This document shows, piece after piece, positions 1 to 7,871 of a stretch of DNA of 64,000 bases. This DNA is from CAYXVF01 sp964468125 (GTDB lineage: Bacteria; Myxococcota; XYA12-FULL-58-9; CAYXVF01): positions 1 to 64,000 of the forward strand of contig CAYXVF010000014.1 of assembly GCA_964468125.1 (NCBI GenBank), written 5' to 3'. The notes under the pieces were generated by a model. The model was given only the letters and a program-made list of their open reading frames with translations. It was not told the origin of the DNA and searched no databases. Both the position numbers and the translations under genes were made by a program. Positions within the stretch are counted from its first letter, which is position 1. Each line of letters begins with the position of its first letter.

Positions 1-229
1 GTCGAACTTCACTGCCGATTTCCAACGCACGCCGAGCCAAAACCAATTGGGAATGGGGCTCGGTGCGGAGGCGGTCGATCTCCGGGACGCCGGTCACCAA
101 GATGAAGGGAACCTCATTGCCCTGTGCCCGCAGCTCGGCGAGGAAGGCCAACCCGTCGAGCCCGGGCATTCGCAGGTCCGAAACCACCAGGTCAAAGGTC
201 GCAGCCGCGGCGTTCGCATCCGGTCTCAC
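1..229 (-). CDS. Response-regulator receiver domain fragment, cut by the window edge
   Basis: Minus-strand reading gives a phosphoacceptor segment FDLVVSDLRMPGLDG, then VPFILVTGVP and ALEIGSEV, which is the beta3 to alpha4 part of a CheY-like receiver. The Asp of SDLRMPG would be the phosphorylated residue. The rest of the gene lies beyond base 1. The nearest in-frame GTG is at 229, but that leaves out the usual N-terminal acidic-pocket half (D-D/E-x-P). The frame stays open further upstream without resembling a receiver. The gene may therefore be 5'-damaged or chimeric. A plus-strand receiver remnant starts directly next to it, head to head. Output domain and partner kinase are unknown. Confidence 0.5.
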   Translation of the reverse strand, partial: MRPDANAAAATFDLVVSDLRMPGLDGLAFLAELRAQGNEVPFILVTGVPEIDRLRTEPHSQLVLARRALEIGSEVR

Positions 230-245
230 GGGCGGTTCAACGGCC

Positions 246-624
246 CGTTTCGTCTCCCGAAAAACCGACAATCCGGCAGACCAGGAGCTTTGCACCCTGG
301 CCTTGGAGGAGGGCGGATTCTCCGGCCGCGTGCGAGCGACCGGCTCCGCCCATGACGCCCTCCGTCTCCTCACGGACTTGGACTACGCCCGCTCCTTCTT
401 CGGCGGGCTTCCCCACCCTCGTGATCTTGGATTTGAAGATGCCCGGCTTGAGCGGGTTCGAGATGCTCGAAAGCCTGCCGGCGAGCTCGCCGCCCGTCGC
501 GATCCTGAGCTCCAGCAACGCTGACGATGATCGCCAACGGGCACAGGCCAACAGCCGGGTCGTCGCCTACCTGACGAAGCCCCCTTCCGCCGAATCCCTG
601 CGAGCACTGATCGACCGAATGTAG
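246..624 (+). pseudogene. Frameshifted CheY/Rcp1-like response regulator
   Basis: The first half reads in one frame as DNPADQELCTLALEEGGF and then a DALRLLTDLDYA segment, like the start of an Rcp1-type receiver. The second half (about 400-621) continues one base out of frame as VILDLKMPGLSGFEMLES, VAILSSSN and VAYLTKPP, which supplies the phosphoacceptor Asp and the conserved Lys. The switch lies near 385-405. The expected LLVED before NPAD is also spoiled (it reads VSRKTD), so there may be a second error around 252-265. No convincing start codon or ribosome-binding site is visible. Either a decayed single-domain regulator or poor consensus quality near a contig end would explain this. The left boundary is approximate. 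Confidence 0.5.
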
Positions 625-761
625 CTCGAACGCGATCTAGGATAGACGGCTCGACCGAGTCTACCGCTCTTTGCCCGAAACCTCCGCCGTCCCCCTTGGC
701 ATCCGCCTTGCTCTCTTCGGGCAACGGCGACCATGACGGTCCCCGTGAAAAGGAGTCATCC

Positions 762-1331
762 ATGCGAACAATCATTGTCCTAGGTCTCGCTACGCTCATC
801 GGGTCGAGCTGCAAGACCGCGAGCCACGAACAGATCCCCATCGCGTCGAGCGCTCCAAAAGAAGAGGTGGCCATCGTCACCGCAGGAGACCTGGACCGCG
901 AGCCCACACCCGCGCCTGAGTCGACGGGCGCGCTCTTGGCGACGACGGAGCTCGTGGTCGAGCAGGATTCCACCCCGGAGCCGCGGGCGATCTACTTTGA
1001 GTTCGACTCCGCAGAGCTCACCGAAGAATCGCGTCAGGTCCTCGACGACCTTGCCGAGTGGCTCGTCACCCATCCGAGAACGGCGATTCGGATCGAGGGC
1101 CACACGGATGCTCGTGGCACCTCCGAATACAACCTCGCCCTCGGTGAACGGCGGGCGTCCACGATTGCGCGCTATCTCACCCACCTAGGCGTAGGAGACG
1201 CGCAGATGAGCACCGTGTCCTACGGCGAGGAGCTGCCGGCGACCATGGGCGAAGACGAAAGCGCCTTCGCGAAAAACCGCCGCGGCGAGGTGGTTCCTGA
1301 ATCGCAGCCGGTGGTCGGAGCCCTCGACTAG
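762..1331 (+). CDS. pal: Pal/OmpA-family peptidoglycan-binding lipoprotein
   Basis: A 189-residue exported protein. The hydrophobic leader (MRTIIVLGLATLIGSSC) ends in a weak lipobox, with Cys17 as the likely lipidated residue. An acidic and proline-rich linker follows, then an OmpA-like domain at about residues 77-180: IYFEFDSAELTEES, the peptidoglycan-binding stretch EGHTDARGTSEYN, LGERRA and a final AKNRRGEVV. Such proteins tether the outer membrane to diaminopimelate in the cell wall. The start at 762 is preceded by AAAAGGAG; a longer in-frame ORF upstream lacks a signal peptide. Tol genes are not adjacent, so whether this is the Tol-partner Pal or a paralogue is open. It converges with the protease gene at 1343. 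Confidence 0.82.
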   Translation: MRTIIVLGLATLIGSSCKTASHEQIPIASSAPKEEVAIVTAGDLDREPTPAPESTGALLATTELVVEQDSTPEPRAIYFEFDSAELTEESRQVLDDLAEWLVTHPRTAIRIEGHTDARGTSEYNLALGERRASTIARYLTHLGVGDAQMSTVSYGEELPATMGEDESAFAKNRRGEVVPESQPVVGALD

Positions 1332-1342
1332 GGCCCTTGCCT

Positions 1343-3502
1343 TTAGGAGCGGACCCGGCGCCGGCGGAACCACATCAGCCCTGCGATCGCTCCCCACATC
1401 AGCAGGGTTGCAGCCCGGTTTCGGAACGGAACGTCCACCCCGGCGGCGTTGCAGCATCCGCCGCCGTCGCCGGTGTCCGTGATCCGCCGTCCTCCGTCGG
1501 TGGGAAGCACGGGGCCGTTCTCGGGCCAACAGTAGAACTGATTGTCGAGCTGACGGCAATCGAAGGGACCGTCCGCCGTTCCATCTCCGTTGACGTCGAC
1601 GTCGTCACCGGGACATTCGGTGGCCGTCACAGGATTGCAGTTACGCGAGCACGCGCGCTGTCCGCCTGCGACGCTGATGCACAAGCCACTCTGACACTCG
1701 TCGCTTTCGCGGCACGCCACACCGACTTCGTACTTGTCTGTTTCGGCAACCGCCACGCAGGTATCGGTGCGAGAGCTGTCGCAACATACGGCGATCTGAT
1801 TGTTGCAACCGTCCTGGAACGCACGACAGTCCTGCCCGTCGCCACACTCGGCGTCACTCGTGCAGTCTCGGTAGCAGCGGTCCGAGTTGACCCCGTTGAA
1901 GGCAACGCAACGCGCGCCCTCTTGGCACACGGCGTTTTCCGCGACCACGCAGGTCTCCCCGACCGAACGCACATCAAAGCAGCCCCCCGCGGTACCGAAG
2001 ACAGGCGTCTCGATGCAGTTGCCATCGTCGTCCACGGCGAAACAGCAGGTCTGGCTGGGTTCGGGACAGGCGCGTCCGTTGTAGGGCCGGTCGAAGGCAT
2101 CGCAGTAGACGACGCAAGCACCGATGGAGGTCCCACAGATCGGCGCGAAACCGAAACAGGCGAGGCCCGGACGACAAGGGTTCAGGAAGTCCTCGCCATT
2201 GCCCGCGCCCCCGGGCAAGTAGCACAGCTCGTTGAGCGCGCCGCGGCTGTCTTCCCCGCCGCAGATCGCCGGGTTCGTGGGCACGCAAACGCTGAACTCC
2301 TGGTCGGTGAGACTGCATTCGAAGCCGTTGGGACAACCTAGGCCGGGACCTGCGGCGCAGCCTTGCGTACAGACGGCATCCGCCTCGGTCGGTCCCGCAC
2401 AGATCCCATTCGAGCACTGCGCCCCGGACGTACAGGGCTGGCAGAAATCCACCGCGCGCCCCGTTCCCGGATCCACGGTTCCGCCGCTGCCGGGCGCGGA
2501 AGCATCACTCCCGGGGGCGCAGAACTGATAGCCGTCGGGGTGGGTTCGGCAGATGAAACCGGTCGAGCACTGGTCGTTGCGTTCACAGGCCTGGGTACAG
2601 AAACCAAAGGTGCTCGTGTAGCCCGGCTCGAGCGCGCAGATGAGCCCATTCGCGCAGTCGCTGTCACCGTCGCACTGCTCGCCGAAGGTTCGCTGCGACT
2701 CGGAGTAGTTGCGCTCTGGATAGAGGGCGCACAGACCCACGCGCTCGTTCTCCGTGATACCGGTCGAGACCGTGTTGCCCTTGTGGAATTGGTACATCGT
2801 CGCATCCGCGCACTCGACGTGGCCAAAGCCAACAAAGTGACCGACCTCGTGAATCGCGACTGTGAACACGTCTTGGCAGCTAGAGTTGCTCGAGCTGCAT
2901 CCCTGGGTGCCTGCCCGCCACTGAAAGTTGATCGCGTTGAACTCGATGTCCGCGGTCACCGCAATCTCCGTGGTTTGGAGGATCACGCTCGAGGTCACCG
3001 CGAGTGTCTGTGCACCTCCCGCGAAGCTCGAGGTCTCGTCGGTACCGACCCAGCGAATGATGTTGTAGAAATCGACGAGCGCATTCTCGGCGTTGACCGC
3101 GTCTCCCCGCCGGTTGAGGGGGATGCTCGCTGCATTCGGCGGGACCGGTTGTCCGCCGAGCGTCTGGTTCGCAAAGTCGAACGCACCGCCGTTCAGCAGA
3201 AAGATGTTCGGGTAGCTCGTCGCCGTAGCACCGCAGATCTGCAGGTTGTACTCGTCGAGTGCGGAGTTGATTGCCGAGATTTCCGAGGTGTCCCCAATGC
3301 CAGGGGCCCCCTCGATGCCGATGAATAGGCCGATGGGGAACGGGATCGAATTCTCAAAGTCGGGCACCGCGAACCAGCGGCCTTGGCGCGGAAAGAAGGT
3401 CGGTGAGCCGTCGCTCGCGCATTGGCGGACTTCGCTGTCGAGCTGCGCGAGAGCGACCGTCGGGGTCGCGAGGATGAGCGCGATCGCGGCAAGACGCATC
3501 AT
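1343..3502 (-). CDS. Secreted matrixin-like zinc metalloprotease with Cys-rich repeats and MYXO-CTERM-like tail
   Basis: A 719-residue protein with a Sec signal peptide (cleavage near ALAQ, residue 20). The metzincin motif HEVGHFVGFGH sits at residues 218-228 and is followed by a likely Met-turn (DATMYQ) near 236. From about residue 275 on there are repeated Cys-rich modules of the form QCDGDSDCANGLICxxx, common in myxobacterial surface proteins. The tail has GGGCCNAAG, one hydrophobic helix and RRRR, resembling the MYXO-CTERM sorting signal. It is probably a surface or secreted protease. Its ATG overlaps the stop of the upstream gene by 4 bp (ATGA), so the two are co-translated. Substrate is unknown. 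Confidence 0.8.
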   Translation of the reverse strand: MMRLAAIALILATPTVALAQLDSEVRQCASDGSPTFFPRQGRWFAVPDFENSIPFPIGLFIGIEGAPGIGDTSEISAINSALDEYNLQICGATATSYPNIFLLNGGAFDFANQTLGGQPVPPNAASIPLNRRGDAVNAENALVDFYNIIRWVGTDETSSFAGGAQTLAVTSSVILQTTEIAVTADIEFNAINFQWRAGTQGCSSSNSSCQDVFTVAIHEVGHFVGFGHVECADATMYQFHKGNTVSTGITENERVGLCALYPERNYSESQRTFGEQCDGDSDCANGLICALEPGYTSTFGFCTQACERNDQCSTGFICRTHPDGYQFCAPGSDASAPGSGGTVDPGTGRAVDFCQPCTSGAQCSNGICAGPTEADAVCTQGCAAGPGLGCPNGFECSLTDQEFSVCVPTNPAICGGEDSRGALNELCYLPGGAGNGEDFLNPCRPGLACFGFAPICGTSIGACVVYCDAFDRPYNGRACPEPSQTCCFAVDDDGNCIETPVFGTAGGCFDVRSVGETCVVAENAVCQEGARCVAFNGVNSDRCYRDCTSDAECGDGQDCRAFQDGCNNQIAVCCDSSRTDTCVAVAETDKYEVGVACRESDECQSGLCISVAGGQRACSRNCNPVTATECPGDDVDVNGDGTADGPFDCRQLDNQFYCWPENGPVLPTDGGRRITDTGDGGGCCNAAGVDVPFRNRAATLLMWGAIAGLMWFRRRRVRS

Positions 3503-4101
3503 CGGGTCACCCCGCTTCCCACCCCCGGATCGGTCGGGTCACTCGGGGTCGCTCCCTGCCGGTCCACGATCCCACGGAAGTGGTCGAGCACGTCATTCAA
3601 AGGCTGATTGTTGACCCGCACGCGGGGTGGCACCACGCCACCGTCCGGCGAGACGAAGGCCAAGCCATCGGTGCGCTGCAAGACACGCGAAACGCCGTTC
3701 GCGTCGATGGCGATGGGCATGACACCGAGTGACATCGCTGTGGTTTTGAACACACCCCCGTGCTCGTGGAGGAACGTGAGGAAGAGCTGACCGGTCTTCA
3801 TCTGGGGCGCTCCGGAGACACGCATCACCATGCCGTTGCCCATCGGTCCTCCGGGGATCTGCACCGCGACCACGTCGTTCGCCTGCACGCCCTTGAGCCC
3901 CTGGTAGAACTGCAGCTCGGCGATGGTGAACACGCCTCGGTCGGATGATTCGGTGTGCGTACGGAGGACCTGTGCGACTCCGATGATGGATGAGTTGCGA
4001 ACGAGTCCCTCGTCATCGAGCGCGACCACGGAGGTCGCATGGGCGAGGGAGCTGCTCAGAAACAGGAGGGCCGCAACGGCGACGCGGGTCACGCTCTTCA
4101 T
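3499..4101 (-). CDS. Exported protein co-encoded with the matrixin-like protease
   Basis: About 200 residues starting MKSVTRVAVAALLFLSSS with cleavage near LAHA. The start at 4101 was chosen for the signal peptide and the AAGGA about 9 bases upstream; the ORF could extend to 4191 but then lacks a leader. The mature part (SVVALDDEGLVRNSSIIGVA, then VFTIAELQFYQGLKG and VVAVQIPGG) looks like an all-beta extracellular domain with no catalytic motif I recognise. The 4-bp overlap with the protease gene downstream suggests a chaperone, inhibitor or accessory role, which is inference only. Confidence 0.7.
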   Translation of the reverse strand: MKSVTRVAVAALLFLSSSLAHATSVVALDDEGLVRNSSIIGVAQVLRTHTESSDRGVFTIAELQFYQGLKGVQANDVVAVQIPGGPMGNGMVMRVSGAPQMKTGQLFLTFLHEHGGVFKTTAMSLGVMPIAIDANGVSRVLQRTDGLAFVSPDGGVVPPRVRVNNQPLNDVLDHFRGIVDRQGATPSDPTDPGVGSGVTR

Positions 4102-4259
4102 AGCCGGAGTCCTTCGTAGCGGGGGCGCGATTTGTGATACACCGTGTGGGCTCGAACTCAAGGATAGCGCAGTGCGCACCACCGCGCACATCTCAATACC
4201 CGCGTCCCGGGGTCCATGGTTAATTCGCGAACGGAAAGCCCCTCGGAAGGTCTTCTTTT

Positions 4260-4283
4260 GAGGCTAGTGAAAGCGCAAGCCTC
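4260..4283. promoter_or_regulatory. Inverted repeat upstream of the adenylate cyclase gene
   Basis: GAGGCT (4260-4265) and AGCCTC (4278-4283) form a 6-bp dyad with a 12-base centre, ending 15 bases before the cyclase ATG. A TATAGT hexamer immediately follows. It could be an operator or a small 5' hairpin; a 6-bp dyad can also arise by chance. Confidence 0.25.
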
Positions 4284-4298
4284 TATAGTGGACAGGCG

Positions 4299-5909
4299 AT
4301 GCGGATCTCCCAGAAATATCCGCTGCTCGTGGTGCTCACCACCCTGGCCACGGGTCTCGGCATTTTCTTCGCGATGACCGAGGTGATGCGCGGCTCCGTC
4401 GAGGCCGAGCTGGTGAAGCGTGGTACGTCCATCGCCGACGGCTTCGCCCTCGCAAACGGCCGACTCCTCGCCATCGATCCGGTCCCCCTCGAGGACATCG
4501 CGGTGCTTCAGAGCAATATCTCCGCCCTAGGAAACGACCCGGACGTGCTCCACGCCCGCATCGCGAATGCGAGGGGTGTGATCCTCGCGAGCATCGACAA
4601 AACGGATCTCGGGGGGTCCCTCCCCGACTTTCTGCGCGATCCCAAGGGCGAGACCGCATTCGTCGACCGGGAGGAAGAGGCCTACCACTTTCGATCCACG
4701 GTGCGCTACAACGGCGAGGTGGTGGGCTTTCACGTGCTCTCGCTCTCACGCCGCCCGGTCGTTGCCGCCATTCGCTACGCGCTTCGCAACGCGCTGATCT
4801 TCTCCGGCGGGATCGCGCTAGCGCTCGCGCTCCTGGCCTTCGCCTTCGCCCAGCGCCTGGTCCAGCCGATCGCTTTGATGAGCCACAAGGTTCGCGCCAT
4901 CGCCGCAGGCGACTACTCGCAGCGCATGCCCGAAGGCCGTCGAGACGAGCTCGGCCAGCTCGCCCGCCATTTTAACACGATGGTACACCGCACCGGTCTC
5001 TTCCTGCATTATGTCGACAAATCGATCATCGACCGGCTCGCCGAGGACGAATCGTTGAGCGAGCCCGGTGGGCGCTCCCGCGATCTGACGATCGTGTTCG
5101 GGGACATGCGCGGCTACACCTCGATGTCGAACCGCCGCACCGCCGACGAGGTCATCAACATCGTCAATACCTATTTCCACCTGTTGATCGAGGCCATCGT
5201 CCACTTCGAGGGTCGCGTCGACAAGACCATGGGCGATGCGATCATGGCCATCTTCGAGCGCGAGGAGAGCGGGGGGATCGACGATCACGCGCGGCGCGCG
5301 GTTCTGGCCTGCGCCTATATGAAAGCGAGCACCCGGATTCTGAACGACTTTGTACGCATGCGCGAGGCGGAGGGGCAGGCCGTTGCAATCGAGGCGCGCG
5401 AGTTCGGGTTTTCGGCGGCATCGGGCAAGGCGATCGTCGGGAACATCGGGAGTTGGCGGCGCATGGACTACACGGTCTGCGGTCGCATCGTGAACCTCGC
5501 ATCGCGCATCGAGGGCCTCACAAAGAACGGCGAGGTCGTGCTCGACAATTTCACGCGGATCAGCGCCCAGGAGCTGATCGAATTCGAGTCGCTGCCGCCC
5601 GTTCAACCGAAGGGCTTTTCGGAGAAAGAGAAAGTTACCCCCCACCGCCTGACCGGGCTCGCCGATCAGGAGAATGCAAAGATGCGCGCGTTCTTGAAGC
5701 GGATCTTCACTTTCAGCTTCATTCGCGACCACGTCATGCCCCGAGACCTGCAGGTGGGGCAGCAGCAGGAGTGGTGCCACGCCGCCGAAGAGCAGTTGAA
5801 CGAAATGATCAACAACGCACCCTTGAACGATCTGTTTGAGCGCGTCGACACGGAAACCGGTCGACGCATGAGCCCCTCCGAGCCCCGCCCCCTGCGGTTG
5901 TCCAAGTGA
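4299..5909 (+). CDS. Membrane-bound class III adenylate cyclase with HAMP domain
   Basis: A 536-residue protein that should make cAMP from ATP. Order: transmembrane helix about 8-25, periplasmic sensor about 30-160, second helix about 163-184, HAMP about 185-235, and cyclase domain from about 262. The catalytic set is complete: metal Asp269 (FGDMRG) and Asp313 (MGDAIMA), adenine-selecting Lys309 and Thr392 (DYTVCG), and transition-state Asn399 and Arg403 (VNLASR). The Lys/Thr pair points to ATP rather than GTP (class IIIb type). After the domain there is a 100-residue C-terminal extension of unknown role. It ends one base before the convergent lipoprotein gene. A cyclic-nucleotide-binding protein at 58042 is a possible but unproven target. 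Confidence 0.88.
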   Translation: MRISQKYPLLVVLTTLATGLGIFFAMTEVMRGSVEAELVKRGTSIADGFALANGRLLAIDPVPLEDIAVLQSNISALGNDPDVLHARIANARGVILASIDKTDLGGSLPDFLRDPKGETAFVDREEEAYHFRSTVRYNGEVVGFHVLSLSRRPVVAAIRYALRNALIFSGGIALALALLAFAFAQRLVQPIALMSHKVRAIAAGDYSQRMPEGRRDELGQLARHFNTMVHRTGLFLHYVDKSIIDRLAEDESLSEPGGRSRDLTIVFGDMRGYTSMSNRRTADEVINIVNTYFHLLIEAIVHFEGRVDKTMGDAIMAIFEREESGGIDDHARRAVLACAYMKASTRILNDFVRMREAEGQAVAIEAREFGFSAASGKAIVGNIGSWRRMDYTVCGRIVNLASRIEGLTKNGEVVLDNFTRISAQELIEFESLPPVQPKGFSEKEKVTPHRLTGLADQENAKMRAFLKRIFTFSFIRDHVMPRDLQVGQQQEWCHAAEEQLNEMINNAPLNDLFERVDTETGRRMSPSEPRPLRLSK

Positions 5910-6452
5910 TCATCGGGCCCAGGCCGTGCCCTGTACGCGGATTTCGTCCGGCAAGGGCGCCGCGTAAGCACGCCCGTCGCTTCGAGTCGGGACGATCTTC
6001 GCGCAGGTGACGTCGATATCGGCGGTCCACTGCTCACCCGCGAAGGCGAGACTCTCGATCCTCGACTTCGAGACTGAGTAATCGGCCTCCGTTTCTCTGC
6101 CTTCGTCGAGGTAGCGAACGCGGCATCGAGAGGTCGTGAGATTCAGCGAAGAAATCCCTGGCTCTAGTCGGTTGACGTCGAGGGACAACTCGAGGTGATG
6201 AAGCCAGCGGTCGCGGGGCCCGCGGGCGACCCACAGGACCGAGCCGCTCGCCTCCCCCGCCGTGAGTCGTCCGAGGTTCCCCACGAGCTGCAGGGGCTCC
6301 GCACGACCACCGCTCACGGCCCAACGGAGCGGTCCCACGTCGCCGGTGGCCGGTCTCTCCGGAGCGTCGACCACCGGGTCACACGCGCAGCGTCCGGTAC
6401 AGGACACGAGCACAGCTAGGAGTAGATGCAAAAAGAAGTGCCGAGAGCTCAC
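5910..6452 (-). CDS. Putative lipoprotein at the end of the chaperone cassette
   Basis: With a GTG start at 6452 the protein is 180 residues: VSSRHFFLHLLLAVLVSC gives a good type II signal with a lipobox ending LVSC. The GTG overlaps the stop of the preceding gene (GTGA), which supports this start over the longer frame to 6506. The mature part is beta-rich with no recognised family; it contains two Cys (TSRCRV and VTCAKI). Translational coupling to the upstream TPR/adaptor gene suggests a shared pathway, but no function can be assigned. Confidence 0.65.
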   Translation of the reverse strand: MSSRHFFLHLLLAVLVSCTGRCACDPVVDAPERPATGDVGPLRWAVSGGRAEPLQLVGNLGRLTAGEASGSVLWVARGPRDRWLHHLELSLDVNRLEPGISSLNLTTSRCRVRYLDEGRETEADYSVSKSRIESLAFAGEQWTADIDVTCAKIVPTRSDGRAYAAPLPDEIRVQGTAWAR

Positions 6453-7867
6453 GCAGCCTTGCCGATCACCCCGCCCGACACGAGCTCCGCCAGGATCAGC
6501 GCGCATTCGAGGTGATCCATTCCTGCGATCTCCATGATGTCCTGATAGCTCGAAACGCCGTCGACCTGCGACAGGATGAATCCGGAGCGGTGATCGAGGT
6601 CGAGCCAGATGACCTGATCGGGTGGGCAGAGCACCGTCGGCACCGCATTCAGATCCCCGATCTTCGAGCCCGCCATCTTCATCAGCACATCGCGAGAGCG
6701 ACCCTCCGCAGCCCGGGCGACCCGGTGATCTGGATCCATGGCGAGAATCTGTTTCGCGACCTCGAGCGCCCCGCTCAGGTCGTCGAGCTCGGAGAGCTCG
6801 TTGAGCTTTTGCTCGAGCGCGTCGAGGCTCTCACCCTTCTCCTGGGTCTCGGCGCTCGCCTGATCGACCTGTTGCACCAGATCGAAGGCTCCGCCGCCCA
6901 GGGAGTCTTCCCCCGAGGGCAAGGCGATCGCCCCGTCCTCCGGGAGCTCGACCTCCGTGTGAATCCCACTCTCCGCGTCGTCGAGCTCGAGCAAGGGAGG
7001 AGCAACCGCTTTGGGAGATGAGCCCGCGAGGGCGATCGGTTCGGACGCTGAAGCCGGCTCCTCCGGCGCTGAGCCCGCCAGCGCGATCGGCTCGGACGGG
7101 TTGCCCGGGTCCGCGTCCATTCCCGGCAATGCGATCGGATCCGAATCACCGGCGAGGGCAACGGTCGGCTCGGGCTCCGGTTCGGGAACCTCGAGCGGCG
7201 CCGATGCGGTGGCCGCTTCGACGAGCGACGCGGTGGGGTCCCAACCGGAGCTGCCGGAGACCGCCATCCCGTCCGGCTCTTCGAGCGGCAGGTCCCCGAG
7301 GTCCTCCAACGGCGGCAGTAGCCCCTCAGCCATCACCTGACCTGTCGACCCAGCCGATGTCGTCGCACTCGATTCGGATTTTTGCGCCGGCGGTGGGGCG
7401 TGTGCGAACGGCGGCGTGAAGCTACTTTCGCCACTCACCGTCGCGATGAAGGGTTCCGGCATCGGTGCGGCGGGCGGCGGTGCCGAAGAAAGGGCGGGCG
7501 CAGGCGCAGGCGCAGGCGCCGAGAGAATCACCGGCTCGCGATCGGGTATGGGCGCGGCGGAGGGTTCAGGCGACAGAGCGGTTTCAACAACGGGTTCGGA
7601 TTGCGCTGCCGGCTCGACCTTCGGTAGTACCGGCGCGTGCACCGGTGGCGGCAACGGCTGCCCCTTCGGCGCGAGCGCTCCAGGGATTTCGTAGTCGCCG
7701 AGGGCCTGAGCAAAGGCGTCCGGATCTTCCTGGCGAACAAAATCCAGATACTCGCGCACATGCTCGAATTCCGGAAGTGCCGGATCGATTTCGGACCACG
7801 CCCTCAACGCCGACTCTACATCGCCGGACGCGTAGGCCACCAAACCTGCCCGGATCGCCTCGTCCAT
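6449..7867 (-). CDS. Pro/Ala-rich TPR protein with C-terminal SQVDG-type adaptor domain
   Basis: A 472-residue cytoplasmic protein. The N-terminus (MDEAIRAGLVAYASGDVESA) resembles one helical repeat for load or partner binding. A long low-complexity middle (about 70-340) carries repeated SEPIALAG-type phrases. A TPR-like segment follows (LSGALEVAKQILAMDPDHRV). The last about 60 residues (GFILSQVDGVSSYQDIMEIA, then SGGVIG) match, by eye, the N-terminal domain of the J-domain protein two genes upstream. It lies 4 bp downstream of dnaK and overlaps the next gene. I infer a client- or complex-recruiting role alongside DnaK. No named family is recognised. Confidence 0.65.
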   Translation of the reverse strand: MDEAIRAGLVAYASGDVESALRAWSEIDPALPEFEHVREYLDFVRQEDPDAFAQALGDYEIPGALAPKGQPLPPPVHAPVLPKVEPAAQSEPVVETALSPEPSAAPIPDREPVILSAPAPAPAPALSSAPPPAAPMPEPFIATVSGESSFTPPFAHAPPPAQKSESSATTSAGSTGQVMAEGLLPPLEDLGDLPLEEPDGMAVSGSSGWDPTASLVEAATASAPLEVPEPEPEPTVALAGDSDPIALPGMDADPGNPSEPIALAGSAPEEPASASEPIALAGSSPKAVAPPLLELDDAESGIHTEVELPEDGAIALPSGEDSLGGGAFDLVQQVDQASAETQEKGESLDALEQKLNELSELDDLSGALEVAKQILAMDPDHRVARAAEGRSRDVLMKMAGSKIGDLNAVPTVLCPPDQVIWLDLDHRSGFILSQVDGVSSYQDIMEIAGMDHLECALILAELVSGGVIGKAA

Positions 7868-7871
7868 CGAA

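Noticed and set aside
1337..2341. Long plus-strand ORF across the matrixin-like protease gene
   Set aside because: Antisense shadow. Minus strand there has a signal peptide, zinc motif and Cys repeats; the plus reading has no motif and abnormal composition.
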